Source: Actinomycetes bacterium
Lineage (GTDB): Bacteria > Actinomycetota > Acidimicrobiia > Acidimicrobiales > Acidimicrobiaceae
Reading direction: 5' to 3'
Assembly: GCA_021777475.1 (NCBI GenBank)
Contig: JAJYDM010000006.1
Span: 1 to 47,883, forward strand
DNA length: 47,883 nt
Below are positions 16,882 to 26,057 of this stretch, in pieces; positions within the stretch are counted from its first letter, which is position 1, and each line of letters begins with the position of its first letter. Under the pieces are notes generated by a model. It saw nothing but the letters and a program-made list of their open reading frames with translations. It had not been told where the DNA came from and ran no database searches. The translations under genes were made by a program, and so were the position numbers.

Positions 16882-18029
16882 TGTTGATTCCCTTCACTAC
16901 TGTTAGTACCATTTGCTGCGCCCCCGAATCCCAGTCGCACCTCACCGGAGTGAGTAACACAGGATGCGTTCACCAGTTCATCCTGCAAGTCCACTTGGAA
17001 CTCTTCGCCCTTTGTAAGAGCGAGCAGGAAGTTGCTAACGTTACGGGAATATGTCTGGCTTGCGTGCACGGAGACCGAGCTTGGCACGTCAAATACTCCC
17101 ACGATTTTTACACCACTGGACACCGTCTCTTCACCCGGAACCGTTGCTTCACAGTTTCCACCAGATTCAGACGCAAGATCGATTATCACCGACCCAGCAC
17201 GCATCCTAGAAACCATTTCTTTAGTAACAAGCACTGGGGCTTTCCTCCCCGGTACCGATGCGGTGGTTATGACGATATCTGCGGCTGCAACGCGTTCAGA
17301 TAACAGCTCTCGCTGTCGACGTAAATAGTCCTCTGATTGCTCCGCTGCATAGCCACCACTACCTTCCGCGGATTCCAAAGGAATCGAGATAAATTTTGCA
17401 CCGAGACTTTCAATCTCGTCCTTTACTGCGGAACGGACATCGAATGCTTCGATGATCGCGCCAAGCCGTCTTGCAGTGGCAATTGCCTGAAGCCCCGCCA
17501 CTCCGGCGCCCATGACAAAAACCCGCGCCGGTGCCAGTGTCCCAGCCGCAGTCATCTGCATCGGAATGATCTTATCCAGCCTTTCCGCACCCATGATCAC
17601 GGCTTTATATCCAGCCAGTGATGCCTGCGAGGACAGTGCATCCATTGTCTGAGCACGGCTGATCCTTGGCAATAGCTCAAGAGCCAACGCCGTCACATGG
17701 CCAATAGCCAATCCTGCGACTATCTCAGGATTTCTGCCCGGATAGAGAAAGGAAATTAGCAAGGCATTTGGAGGAATCAACTTCAATTCATTCAGAGTTG
17801 GTGGCTGAACCTTCAACACAGCCTTTGCATCCTTGAATAGCTCCACAGGATCACTACTCACAGTTGCACCAGCTTCTTGATAGGCTGAATCATCATGATG
17901 CGACTCCAAGCCTGCACCTGCCTGCACCCATACTTCAAGTCCAGCGGCCTTTAGCTTTGGTACCACATCGGGAACCACTGCCACTCTTCGCTCCCCATTG
18001 GCAGTCTCCTTTGGTATGACTACCTTCAC
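16878..18029 (-). CDS. pntAA: NAD(P) transhydrogenase subunit alpha, NAD-binding part
   Basis: A 383-residue domain I protein, homologous to alanine dehydrogenase, that binds NAD(H) on the cytoplasmic face of transhydrogenase. It starts MKVVIPKETANGERRVAVVP, the family opening. The Rossmann motif is VMGAGVAGLQAIATARRLGA, followed by the mobile-loop region containing GGYAAEQSEDYLRRQ. The later ATVPGE segment is also conserved. Length is normal for the split form. It is the first gene of pntAA-pntAB-pntB. The 570 bases upstream must hold the promoter, but I see no clear operator. Confidence 0.95.
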   Translation of the reverse strand: MKVVIPKETANGERRVAVVPDVVPKLKAAGLEVWVQAGAGLESHHDDSAYQEAGATVSSDPVELFKDAKAVLKVQPPTLNELKLIPPNALLISFLYPGRNPEIVAGLAIGHVTALALELLPRISRAQTMDALSSQASLAGYKAVIMGAERLDKIIPMQMTAAGTLAPARVFVMGAGVAGLQAIATARRLGAIIEAFDVRSAVKDEIESLGAKFISIPLESAEGSGGYAAEQSEDYLRRQRELLSERVAAADIVITTASVPGRKAPVLVTKEMVSRMRAGSVIIDLASESGGNCEATVPGEETVSSGVKIVGVFDVPSSVSVHASQTYSRNVSNFLLALTKGEEFQVDLQDELVNASCVTHSGEVRLGFGGAANGTNSSEGNQQ

Positions 18030-18599
18030 CTGTAGTAACCCCCAATCGGATTGATCTGCATATTAATATTCACTCATTTCACGCCAGCAAAAAGCGATGC
18101 ACCAATGTAACGTAAACACACCCACATCGTGACAATTTCACCAACGTGAAAAGTACTCTAGCAGGTTGGACCCGGGAAACAGAAATCCAGAACGCCGGTT
18201 GTAACGACCCGAAAATACTGGAAATAACCCTTGTTTCGACCTTCAGCCTAGCGCCCACCACTCTAACGAACGAATCACTGATGACGGTCATGGAGACTGG
18301 TGACACTCATCTCGAGACAACTCGTCCCTCCTCAAACTTCCGCAATTCTTAAACCCGAATTTATAAATTGAGTACAGCTCTGCGGTACAGGTCAGGTCAT
18401 GAAACGCTCAAAAACAAAAATCGAAAAGCGCCAACCGTCTCTTAAACAGGTTGAGATGCAACTTCAATGAACGGTAACCAACTATTCACTTGAAATTTGC
18501 TTATCTTAAACTTCCCCGTAACTTTCATGAGTCAGTCTGTATTCAGATGAAATACAAGATGGTTCACTTAAATGATGGCTCTGCCAGAGAGGAAGGTCC
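18030..18599. other. Divergent intergenic region between pntAA and the MFS gene
   Basis: About 570 bases with two short, opposed open stretches (18079-18306 and 18146-18352) that lack any protein-like conservation I recognise. It must contain promoters for the transhydrogenase operon and the PHS-type transporter. No obvious -10/-35 pair with good spacing, riboswitch or repeat stands out. Confidence 0.4.
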
Positions 18600-20012
18600 G
18601 TGAGTCCTTCAGTTTCTATTTCGGAGGCGCTGGATAATGCTCCCATTAGCCGGTTTCATACCCGGTCGATCTTCACCGCGGGAATGGGGTTTTTTACGGA
18701 TGCCTATGACCTATTTATAATCGGGACTGCGAGCACGCTGATTGCAAAGCAATGGGGACTTACCTCAAGCCAGGTTGGCTGGATAAATTCGATCACTCTA
18801 CTAGCTGCATTTCTAGGGGCAATTGTCTTCGGGCGAATATCCGACGTTCTTGGCCGCAAACGCACTTATGGACTCGAGGCAGCGATAATGGTTGTCGGAG
18901 CGATCTTATCCGCTTTCGCTCCTTCTTTTATATGGTTGCTCGCCTTCCGCTTCATTCTCGGTGTTGGAGTTGGAGGAGATTATCCGATGTCTGCGGTCCT
19001 GATGGGCGAGTTCGCAAACACGAAAAGCCGTGGCAAACTCGTCGGCCTGGTTTTCGCAATGCAGGCTCTAGGCACAATTGCCGGTTATGTGGTAGCTCTC
19101 GCACTTCTTTCGGCGAAGATCAACCCTGACATTGCCTGGAGGATCATGCTCGGTCTGGGGGCCATTCCTGCCGCTGCAGTCATTTACATGCGCCGACAGA
19201 TGCCGGAATCACCCCGCTTTCTCGCCCGGGTAGCCGGTCGCGCTTCTGAAGCCGCTGCTTCGATGGCAGTTTACTCCGATGGAGTCATCAACATTTCCGC
19301 TGCTCAGGAGAAGAGCACGAAGATGTCGCTACAACAGTTCCTGTCCACTCCCCGTTACCTCCTTTACCTGTTGGGTACTGCTGGAGCATGGTTCGTGTTT
19401 GATTACGCTTACTACGGCAACTCGATCTCTGCGCCGCTCATTGTCACCAGCGTTTTGGGATCCTCAGGTTCAAAGGTTCTTACAGAGGCAATCGCATTGC
19501 AATTGATAGTCTTCACTGTCGCTGCGGTACCTGGCTACTACCTTGCCGCTTTCTTTATGGATCGAATAGGACACAAACGGCTCCAGTTGATCGGCTTCCT
19601 TTTTATGGGGCTTGCTTTCCTACTGATTGGCGTCATTCCAAATGTGACAACGTTGGTGCTGCCGTTCCTGCTTCTATTCGGTCTCAGCTACTTCTTCGCC
19701 GAATTTGGACCGAATTCAACCACATTCGTGCTAGCCGGAGAGGTGTATCCAACCGGTGCTCGCTCCACCGGTCACGGAATCTCTGCCGGAGTGGCAAAGC
19801 TCGGAGCATTCCTTGGGGTGTTCATATTTCCAACCCTAAAAACTCACCTTGGTGTTGCGGGGGCACTTGAATTCTCCTTCGGGATGTCCGTGCTCGGATT
19901 CCTCGTCACCTTGGTGCTGCCGGAACCGGCCGGACGATCCCTCGATGATATATCGCATGAGCTTGATCTTGTTGAGTCAAACCATCGCGAACCTGTATCA
20001 ATTGCCAATTAG
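18600..20012 (+). CDS. MFS transporter of the phosphate:H+ symporter (PHS) type
   Basis: A 470-residue, 12-helix MFS protein starting with GTG at 18600, preceded by an AGGAAGG ribosome-binding site. It carries PHS-family features seen in fungal Pho84-like transporters: GFFTDAYDLFIIG in helix 1, GRISDVLGRKRTYG in the helix 2-3 loop, GVGVGGDYPMSAVLMGEF in helix 4, and MRRQMPESPRF after helix 6. A PEPAGRSLDD tail closes the protein. Phosphate or a related organic-anion symport is the likely role, but bacterial members also carry aromatic acids, so the substrate is not settled. A strong hairpin follows its stop. Confidence 0.85.
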   Translation: MSPSVSISEALDNAPISRFHTRSIFTAGMGFFTDAYDLFIIGTASTLIAKQWGLTSSQVGWINSITLLAAFLGAIVFGRISDVLGRKRTYGLEAAIMVVGAILSAFAPSFIWLLAFRFILGVGVGGDYPMSAVLMGEFANTKSRGKLVGLVFAMQALGTIAGYVVALALLSAKINPDIAWRIMLGLGAIPAAAVIYMRRQMPESPRFLARVAGRASEAAASMAVYSDGVINISAAQEKSTKMSLQQFLSTPRYLLYLLGTAGAWFVFDYAYYGNSISAPLIVTSVLGSSGSKVLTEAIALQLIVFTVAAVPGYYLAAFFMDRIGHKRLQLIGFLFMGLAFLLIGVIPNVTTLVLPFLLLFGLSYFFAEFGPNSTTFVLAGEVYPTGARSTGHGISAGVAKLGAFLGVFIFPTLKTHLGVAGALEFSFGMSVLGFLVTLVLPEPAGRSLDDISHELDLVESNHREPVSIAN

Positions 20013-20048
20013 AGGATTGACCTAACAACCTGGCAAAATAACTATACC

Positions 20049-20080
20049 TACTGGCGCTTTCCGTGAAGGGAGCGCCAGTA
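20049..20080 (+). terminator. Strong hairpin after the PHS-type transporter
   Basis: A perfect 10-bp inverted repeat, TACTGGCGCT at 20049-20058 and AGCGCCAGTA at 20071-20080, with a 12-base loop, begins 37 bases after the stop. The following bases are only moderately T-rich (TTGCTATTTG). The stem is symmetrical enough to work in both directions. Confidence 0.7.
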
Positions 20081-20594
20081 TTGCTATTTGAACTCTGTTT
20101 CCGAGCTTAAAAACCCAGTTGTAACTTACTACTATTGCTCTCAGCGCAAAAGGTCCCAGCCCATTGAAACCGAGTGGTTCAATCTGGGTTAGCCTAAAGC
20201 TCTCAATGCAAACCCCCCCCCACCTGGCTCTACCCAACTTTGTCGATGCTTGACTATACGGTGAATAACCTTGAGTGCTGTTCTGCTCGGGGCACACTCG
20301 TCCGTTTTCGTACACCTGCGAAATGGCCAATGGCAATGGAGACCCTATCGCTGAAGCAGGTCGCACATGTAATAATCCATTGCCATGACTGATCAACTTG
20401 TCATTTAGAACACGTCATATCCAAAGGAAACTGTCAGAATACCCTCAAGATAGCCCAAAAAGAAACTTACTTAACGGCCCTCGAGAAGCTAAATGGGATT
20501 AGAGGTTAAAAGAAACGGATACAACACCAGGCACTCTCGGGACTAACTAAAGACCGCAGTGGAATCGACCTACACAAGTGCGAATTTTCGTGAG
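20081..20594. other. Intergenic stretch with no supported gene
   Basis: A minus-strand open stretch (20022-20396, 124 codons) overlaps the hairpin above, has no recognisable motif and includes a run of nine C residues at 20213-20221. I do not consider it coding. Nothing else stands out before the tRNA. Confidence 0.4.
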
Positions 20595-20678
20595 TGTCGA
20601 AGGGGGGACTTGAACCCCCACGCCCTTACGGGCACTAGCCCCTCAAGCTAGCGCGTCTGCCTATTCCGCCACTTCGAC
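20595..20678 (-). tRNA. tRNA-Leu (anticodon GAG)
   Basis: An 84-base class II tRNA. The 7-bp acceptor stem pairs GTCGAAG (20678-20672) with CTTCGAC (20602-20596), followed by discriminator A at 20595. The anticodon stem CTAGC/GCTAG closes the loop TTGAGGG, giving anticodon GAG. A long variable arm (TGCCCGTAAGGGCG) marks it as Leu type, and the T arm has GGTTCAAGTCC. CCA is not encoded. It lies 50 bases beyond the solute-binding-protein gene on the same strand. Confidence 0.95.
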
Positions 20679-20728
20679 TGGATAATCCCAAGCAAAACTA
20701 ACTTAGCTGAAATTGCGGCAAATTCATG

Positions 20729-22465
20729 TCACGATTTAAGTGTATCTTTCAGTGAGCTTGTTCTTGGGGAGATAAAGCTCCAAGTGGAACTGTTCCAAAA
20801 GATCGTGGAGGAACTGGTGCTGGTTCCGATGAAGTTGTACCCCATATTGTAGGCGATCACGTCAGGCACCGAATATAGCGGAATCGAGGGCAAGTCCTTC
20901 CAGAGCAGTTGGTCGAGTTGGTTGTAAATCTTTGCAGAAGTTGCAGGGTCAAGCTCTGTGCTCGCCTTTGCTATCAAGGCGTCCGCTTGAGGATTGGAAT
21001 AGGTCGTGTAGTTGTTTCGTGAACCCTTTGAGCCCGAAAGATAATGGTCCACATGATAAGTCGCATTTGGAGAACCAGCCTGGGCAACTATAGCCATGTC
21101 GAAAGCACCTGTGAGCAACACTGAAGCCTCGAGCGTGTTCAGTGAATAGTTTACGGCATTTACAACGATGCCAACTGCCGAGAGCTCCTCGGTAATGAGC
21201 TCCTCGATATAAAGAAGCTGCTGATTGGCACTGTCCACCGATATTGTGAGTTCCAAAGGTTGACCATTCTTCGTCATGATTCCAGTTACGGAGCGAACAT
21301 ACCCGTCAGAAGTCAATATGGCCTCAGCCGCACCAGGATCTGAGGTAACGTACTTGGTACCATCATTTTGATATTGGGGTGCTCCGGGTGAATAAATGTT
21401 ATTCCCGGCCGGTACCGCCGTTGGGTCATAACTCCCTATCGCCGCTGCAGTTATCGCCTTGCGGTCAATCGCTGTCGCAATTGCTTGTCGCACCTTAAGA
21501 TCACCCAGAGGACCATGAGACAGGTTGAAAAGAAGCTCTTCAGTAGTAAGCGAAGGTGCCAGCTGTGAGTGCACTCCGGCAGCTCCGCGCAAGCCAGAAA
21601 AAAGAAGGTCAGTAGATGGAGATTGAACGAGATTGAGTGTCCCATTTCCAAACTGTGCAGGATAATCGCTCGGATTCGGATCTACCAAGAATACGATCTT
21701 CGCAATTGTTGCTCGTCTTCCCCAATACTTCGTATTTCGCGTGAGTTCTATCTCTTTACCTGGAACAACCGTCGATATCTGATATGCACCACCTGATACT
21801 TCCACCAACGGTGACGCTTCTGCGAATCCAAAGCTCCACCCAACTTGCTTGGCAATGTGGGCAGGAACCAGCGGATTAAAAAGAGATTCCCATTCGGAGA
21901 AAAGCTTGTTGAAGATAACGGTTACGGTCTTCCCGTTGTTCGAACCTGCAACTGATTGGATGTCAGAATATCCAATCGTGGTATTGGCCAGGTAGCTGGC
22001 GCCACCGACATCGACATACTTTGGATCACCAACCTGAGCTTCCCAATTATAAATAAAATCAGCGGCGGTAATGGGCGTACCATCGCTCCAGGTTGCATCA
22101 GGATTGATCTGATATATGACCTCCTGCGGGTTCGTCGATACCAGCTCGGCGGAGTTCAGGAAATTCGAGTTCAAGACTGTCTGATATTTGGCATTCTGGT
22201 AAAAGGCGGAAGGCCAGACATTGGTCATGATCTCACGCGTCGTGAGCGAGTCCCCATCAGGTGTATTTGGATTGAAATTCGTAGGCAAATACGGTACTGG
22301 AAACGTTACATGTGTCTGCTGAGGGGCCAAAGTCGTGGTTGTCGAAACCGTAGTTGAGGTGCTCAGCGTGCCGGAACCGACCGATCCGCATGCAACTAAA
22401 ACGATTGAGATGAGAATGACCGATAGTCGGGTCTTGGCTTTTAAGCAAGCAGACCTTCCGAACAC
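20729..22465 (-). CDS. ABC transporter solute-binding lipoprotein, peptide/nickel family 5
   Basis: A secreted lipoprotein of the oligopeptide/dipeptide-binding (SBP family 5) type. From the GTG at 22465 it is 578 residues, with a basic n-region, a hydrophobic core and a lipobox LVAC with Cys26. A longer TTG start at 22546 would overlap secG by 38 bases and add a segment that does not fit a signal peptide, so I prefer the shorter start; no strong ribosome-binding site decides it. A Ser/Thr-rich linker precedes the two-lobed domain. Family blocks include YQINPDATWSDGTPITAADF and LFNLSHGPLGDLKVRQAIATAIDR. No permease or ATPase genes adjoin it. Substrate is unknown. Confidence 0.85.
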   Translation of the reverse strand: MFGRSACLKAKTRLSVILISIVLVACGSVGSGTLSTSTTVSTTTTLAPQQTHVTFPVPYLPTNFNPNTPDGDSLTTREIMTNVWPSAFYQNAKYQTVLNSNFLNSAELVSTNPQEVIYQINPDATWSDGTPITAADFIYNWEAQVGDPKYVDVGGASYLANTTIGYSDIQSVAGSNNGKTVTVIFNKLFSEWESLFNPLVPAHIAKQVGWSFGFAEASPLVEVSGGAYQISTVVPGKEIELTRNTKYWGRRATIAKIVFLVDPNPSDYPAQFGNGTLNLVQSPSTDLLFSGLRGAAGVHSQLAPSLTTEELLFNLSHGPLGDLKVRQAIATAIDRKAITAAAIGSYDPTAVPAGNNIYSPGAPQYQNDGTKYVTSDPGAAEAILTSDGYVRSVTGIMTKNGQPLELTISVDSANQQLLYIEELITEELSAVGIVVNAVNYSLNTLEASVLLTGAFDMAIVAQAGSPNATYHVDHYLSGSKGSRNNYTTYSNPQADALIAKASTELDPATSAKIYNQLDQLLWKDLPSIPLYSVPDVIAYNMGYNFIGTSTSSSTIFWNSSTWSFISPRTSSLKDTLKS

Positions 22466-22508
22466 TCTCGGCGCGGGCTTTGACACGGAGTGGGTAGGTT
22501 GCAATCCG

Positions 22509-22736
22509 CTAGAGACGGAGACCCAACGCAATGGATGTAAAGGCAAATACGACGATGAGCGTGATTGTTATCCGGTCCAAATTTCGCTCAACCACTGTAG
22601 AACCCGCGGCAGCCGTCCCAATGCTACCCCCGAACATATCTGACAGCCCACCACCACGCCCAGAATGGAGCAATACGAACAACACCAGACCTACTGAAAC
22701 TATGAGGTGTATAACAACCAGTACAGCTGTCAACAT
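22509..22736 (-). CDS. secG: Preprotein translocase subunit SecG
   Basis: A 75-residue two-helix membrane protein. Helix 1 (about 2-23) is followed by the conserved cytoplasmic loop HSGRGGGLSDMFGG, and helix 2 spans about 53-73. This is the standard SecG layout for the auxiliary subunit of SecYEG. It lies 80 bases downstream of tpiA, in the gap-pgk-tpiA-secG order common to actinobacteria and many Firmicutes. Confidence 0.95.
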   Translation of the reverse strand: MLTAVLVVIHLIVSVGLVLFVLLHSGRGGGLSDMFGGSIGTAAAGSTVVERNLDRITITLIVVFAFTSIALGLRL

Positions 22737-22816
22737 TTGTCGCTACTACCTTTCCTCACCAAACCCACCTGACCTCACGAGCGTCAACGCACATGCTGGA
22801 GCTAAACGTGCGATTG

Positions 22817-23626
22817 CTATGCCTGGATAATCCTAGCGAACGATTCGGGATCCAGGGCGGCACTTCCAACTAAAAGGCCGTCAATGTCGTCCAACTCCAT
22901 GAAATCAGCTGCGTTTGTTGGATGCACGGATCCGCCATACTGTATCCGAACCTTGTTCGCGACATCATTTCCCCAAAGAGCTTCAAACACGCTCCTTATT
23001 GCTACAGCCCCCTGATGTGCATCCTCAGGTTTGGCACTCACGCCACTACCGATGGCCCAAATCGGCTCGTAGGCTATCACACACCTCTCGGCCAACTCAG
23101 GTGCAAGAAAGGAGACCGCCGCATCCACCTGCGACCGCAGTCTGTCCTCCGTAAGACCCTTTTCACGCTCATCTCGGCTTTCACCAACACAAATGATCGG
23201 AGTCATCTGGGAGCGAAAGACGGCCTCCACCTTCGCGCGGACAATTTCATCAGATTCGCAAAAATACTGTCGACGCTCAGAATGTCCCACGATCACATGG
23301 GTGACGTTCAACTTCGCCAGCATTGGAGCCGAAATTTCACCAGTGTATGCTCCTGAGGTCTCAAAATGGCAATTCTGGGCCCCAAGACTAATGCGCATAC
23401 GATCGGAATCGATAAGCAGCTGAAGTGGCCTAAGATCGGTGAAGGGAGGATGAATGGAGATCTCAGCGTATGAGTAATCGGCTGGCCGCAAGAGAAAATT
23501 GAGCTTCTGAATGGCCTGTATAGCTTCCAGATGATTAAGATTCATCTTCCAATTGGCACTAATCAGCCTGTATCGTCCCGTCCTGGGATTCGGCCTCAAC
23601 TCCATGTCATGCTTAACTTTGGCCAT
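22817..23626 (-). CDS. tpiA: Triosephosphate isomerase
   Basis: It interconverts dihydroxyacetone phosphate and glyceraldehyde 3-phosphate. From the ATG at 23626, which has AAGGA at good spacing, it is 269 residues; an upstream in-frame ATG at 23665 adds 13 residues without a better site. The catalytic residues are in place: Lys in SANWKMN, His in GHSERR, Glu in AYEPIWAIG, and the phosphate-binding YGGSVHP. The N-terminus is about 15 residues longer than in E. coli TIM. It forms part of the gap-pgk-tpiA run. Confidence 0.96.
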   Translation of the reverse strand: MAKVKHDMELRPNPRTGRYRLISANWKMNLNHLEAIQAIQKLNFLLRPADYSYAEISIHPPFTDLRPLQLLIDSDRMRISLGAQNCHFETSGAYTGEISAPMLAKLNVTHVIVGHSERRQYFCESDEIVRAKVEAVFRSQMTPIICVGESRDEREKGLTEDRLRSQVDAAVSFLAPELAERCVIAYEPIWAIGSGVSAKPEDAHQGAVAIRSVFEALWGNDVANKVRIQYGGSVHPTNAADFMELDDIDGLLVGSAALDPESFARIIQA

Positions 23627-23707
23627 GATTATCCTTGCTCCTCGAAGGTGTAGACGCTGTAGCATGTTGAACCGGTAGGACCCAACAAACGGTCATTGCA
23701 AGCCCTA

Positions 23708-24844
23708 CTACGAAGGGGACTCCCTTAGGGCTTTCAGGCCGGGAAGATCACCATTTTCCAGAAACTCCAGTGAGGCGCCACCACCCGTTGAAAGATGCGT
23801 TATGAACCGCGCAAAACCCGCCTGCTCAATCGCGGCAGCGCTGTCTCCACCACCAACCACCGAAAATCCTCCGAAATGTGCAACCGCTGTGGCTACTGCC
23901 TTTGTACCAGCGGAAAACCTGGGATCCTCGCAAACACCAAGAGGGCCATTCCAGAATATGGTCTTTGCACCGTAAATCACCTGCTGAAATATCTCAATTG
24001 ATTTAGGACCGATGTCCAACCCTTTCCAACCATTCGGAATGTCTTCGTTGAATGACCTAGCCAGACCGCTCCTGTCCCCCATACCAAATTTTCCATCTGA
24101 AGTCAGGGCAACACAATCAACGGGCAGCACAATCTTGTCAGTGGACGCTAAGAGTGCTCTGCATGTTTCCAGCTGATCGAACTCCACCATCGAAGCTCCG
24201 ACAGGATGACCAGTGGCAGCCAAAAAGGAAAAGGCCATACCGCCACCGACGATCAGATGGTCGACTTTCTCAAGCAAAGAATTTATGAGTCCCATCTTGT
24301 CTGATACCTTGGAACCACCCATGATTCCAACAAATGGTCTTGCCGGCTCCTCAAGCAGCGAAGAGAGAACCTCCGTCTCCTTTGCCAAAAGTCTTCCCGC
24401 GGCGGATTTCAGGTATCTTGGTGGACCGACAATCGAAGCATGTACACGATGAGCTGCGCCAAAAGCGTCATCCACATAGAGGTCGACTCCCTTGATTAGC
24501 TCCTTGACAAAACCTTCGTCGTTCTCTTCCTCGCCCTTGGAAAACCGTAGGTTCTCCATCACCTCTACCTCCGGCAGAAGTTCATGGAGTCTCTTGGCCA
24601 TTGGGGCTATGGTGAGGTCCGGATCCCATTTGCCATGGGGCCGTCCAATGTGCGAACAAGCGATGACTTTCGCGCCTCGATCGACCAGCCATTTTAGTGT
24701 CGGAATCGACGAGCGAATTCGAAAATCGTCCACGATTTCGAACTCACCGTTCGGTTTCTTGGTCATAGGAACATTGAAGTCGCATCGCACCAAGACAGTC
24801 TTGCCCCTGACGTCTCCAAGATCCTCAAGCTGAGGAATATACAT
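23708..24844 (-). CDS. pgk: Phosphoglycerate kinase
   Basis: A 378-residue monomeric kinase that makes ATP from 1,3-bisphosphoglycerate. Visible motifs are VLVRCDFNVPM near the N-terminus, CSHIGRPHGKWDP, FGAAHRVHAS, MGGSKVSDKMGLI, FWNGPLGVCEDP and the nucleotide-binding GGGDSAAAIEQAG with LSTGGGASLEFLE at the C-terminus. It is slightly shorter than most PGKs (about 390-400) but complete. It lies 62 bases after gap. Confidence 0.96.
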   Translation of the reverse strand: MYIPQLEDLGDVRGKTVLVRCDFNVPMTKKPNGEFEIVDDFRIRSSIPTLKWLVDRGAKVIACSHIGRPHGKWDPDLTIAPMAKRLHELLPEVEVMENLRFSKGEEENDEGFVKELIKGVDLYVDDAFGAAHRVHASIVGPPRYLKSAAGRLLAKETEVLSSLLEEPARPFVGIMGGSKVSDKMGLINSLLEKVDHLIVGGGMAFSFLAATGHPVGASMVEFDQLETCRALLASTDKIVLPVDCVALTSDGKFGMGDRSGLARSFNEDIPNGWKGLDIGPKSIEIFQQVIYGAKTIFWNGPLGVCEDPRFSAGTKAVATAVAHFGGFSVVGGGDSAAAIEQAGFARFITHLSTGGGASLEFLENGDLPGLKALRESPS

Positions 24845-24906
24845 TCGCTACCTACTCATCTGACTCATCATTGAAATGCCTTGATCAGCATCTCCACTTC
24901 CGAACT

Positions 24907-25929
24907 CTAAAGTCCTGTCCCCAGCACAATCGCCAGATCGACAAGCCTGTTTGAATAGCCCCATTCGTTATCGTACCAACCAAATACTTTGACCAAAGTC
25001 GAACCATTCTCAAGGTCCATTGCCATTGTCATCAAAGAGTCGAAAGTGCAAGATGCAGGTGAACCAACAATATCGGACGAAACCAGTGGCGCCTCCGAAT
25101 ACTCCAATACTTTCGCCAACTTACCTGACTCAGCTGCCTGCCGAAACGCCAAATTGACGTCTGCAACCGTCACTGAACCGTTAACAATTACGCTCGCGTC
25201 GGTAATGGACCCATCCTGCACCGGAACTCTGAGTGAGGTGCCGTCCAAACTTCCCATGAGCCTTGGTAGTACGAGACCAGTCGCCTTTGCCGCCCCTGTA
25301 GAGGATGGTACGATGTTGACCGCTGCCGCCCTAGCTCTCCTCGGGTCTTTGTGAGCAAGATCTAGGAGGTTTTGATCATTTGTGTAGGCATGGACCGTGG
25401 TCATAAGACCCTTGCGAATTCCAAATGAGTCGTCCAAAACCTTCATCATAGGTACGAAACAGTTGGTTGTACAGGATGCGTTTGAAATTATCCTATGCTT
25501 CACTGGGTCGTAGGTGTCGTCATTGACACCAACAACGAACGTCTCGTCAACATTTGTAGCTGGCGCGGAAATAATAACCTTTTTCGCTCCGGCCTCAAGG
25601 TGTGCTTCGGCGGCCTTTCCATCGGTGAAAATGCCAGTCGATTCAATTACAATGTCGACTCCAAGCTCTTTCCACGGCAGCAACTTTGGATCGCGTTCCG
25701 CGAAGACACGCAGCAGGTCAGAACCAATCTGGATTCCCTCATCGGTCACCTTTACAGGAACTCCAAGTCGACCGTGAGTCGAATCGTAGGCAAGAAGATG
25801 CGCATTCGTGGCCACTGAGGTCAGATCGTTTACCGCAACGATCTCGATGTCTGCGCCGATAGCCATTACCGCTCTATAAAAGTTCCGTCCAATCCGTCCA
25901 AACCCGTTAACACCGACCTTCAGGGTCAT
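24907..25929 (-). CDS. gap: Glyceraldehyde-3-phosphate dehydrogenase, type I
   Basis: A 340-residue NAD-dependent enzyme of glycolysis. It has the Rossmann motif GFGRIGRNFYRA, the acidic residue in VAVNDLTS favouring NAD, the catalytic SNASCTTNC, and the C-terminal WYDNEWGYSNRLVDLA. The ATG at 25929 has a GGAGG ribosome-binding site five bases upstream. The upstream gap to yvcK is only about 130 bases. In most actinobacteria the sporulation regulator gene whiA sits in that position. Confidence 0.97.
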   Translation of the reverse strand: MTLKVGVNGFGRIGRNFYRAVMAIGADIEIVAVNDLTSVATNAHLLAYDSTHGRLGVPVKVTDEGIQIGSDLLRVFAERDPKLLPWKELGVDIVIESTGIFTDGKAAEAHLEAGAKKVIISAPATNVDETFVVGVNDDTYDPVKHRIISNASCTTNCFVPMMKVLDDSFGIRKGLMTTVHAYTNDQNLLDLAHKDPRRARAAAVNIVPSSTGAAKATGLVLPRLMGSLDGTSLRVPVQDGSITDASVIVNGSVTVADVNLAFRQAAESGKLAKVLEYSEAPLVSSDIVGSPASCTFDSLMTMAMDLENGSTLVKVFGWYDNEWGYSNRLVDLAIVLGTGL

Positions 25930-26057
25930 ATATCCTCCAACTTAACAGATCCATTCCTAATGCTGCTTACAAAGCCCCAAAACTCTCTCGCGTCTTAATC
26001 TCGCTAAAGCCTACATCAATTGTTCAAATTCCGATCATGTGCACAAAGACAACGCCG

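Noticed and set aside
20022-20396. 124-codon minus-strand open frame
   Set aside because: It overlaps a terminator hairpin and the C9 run, lacks a recognisable motif and looks like chance.
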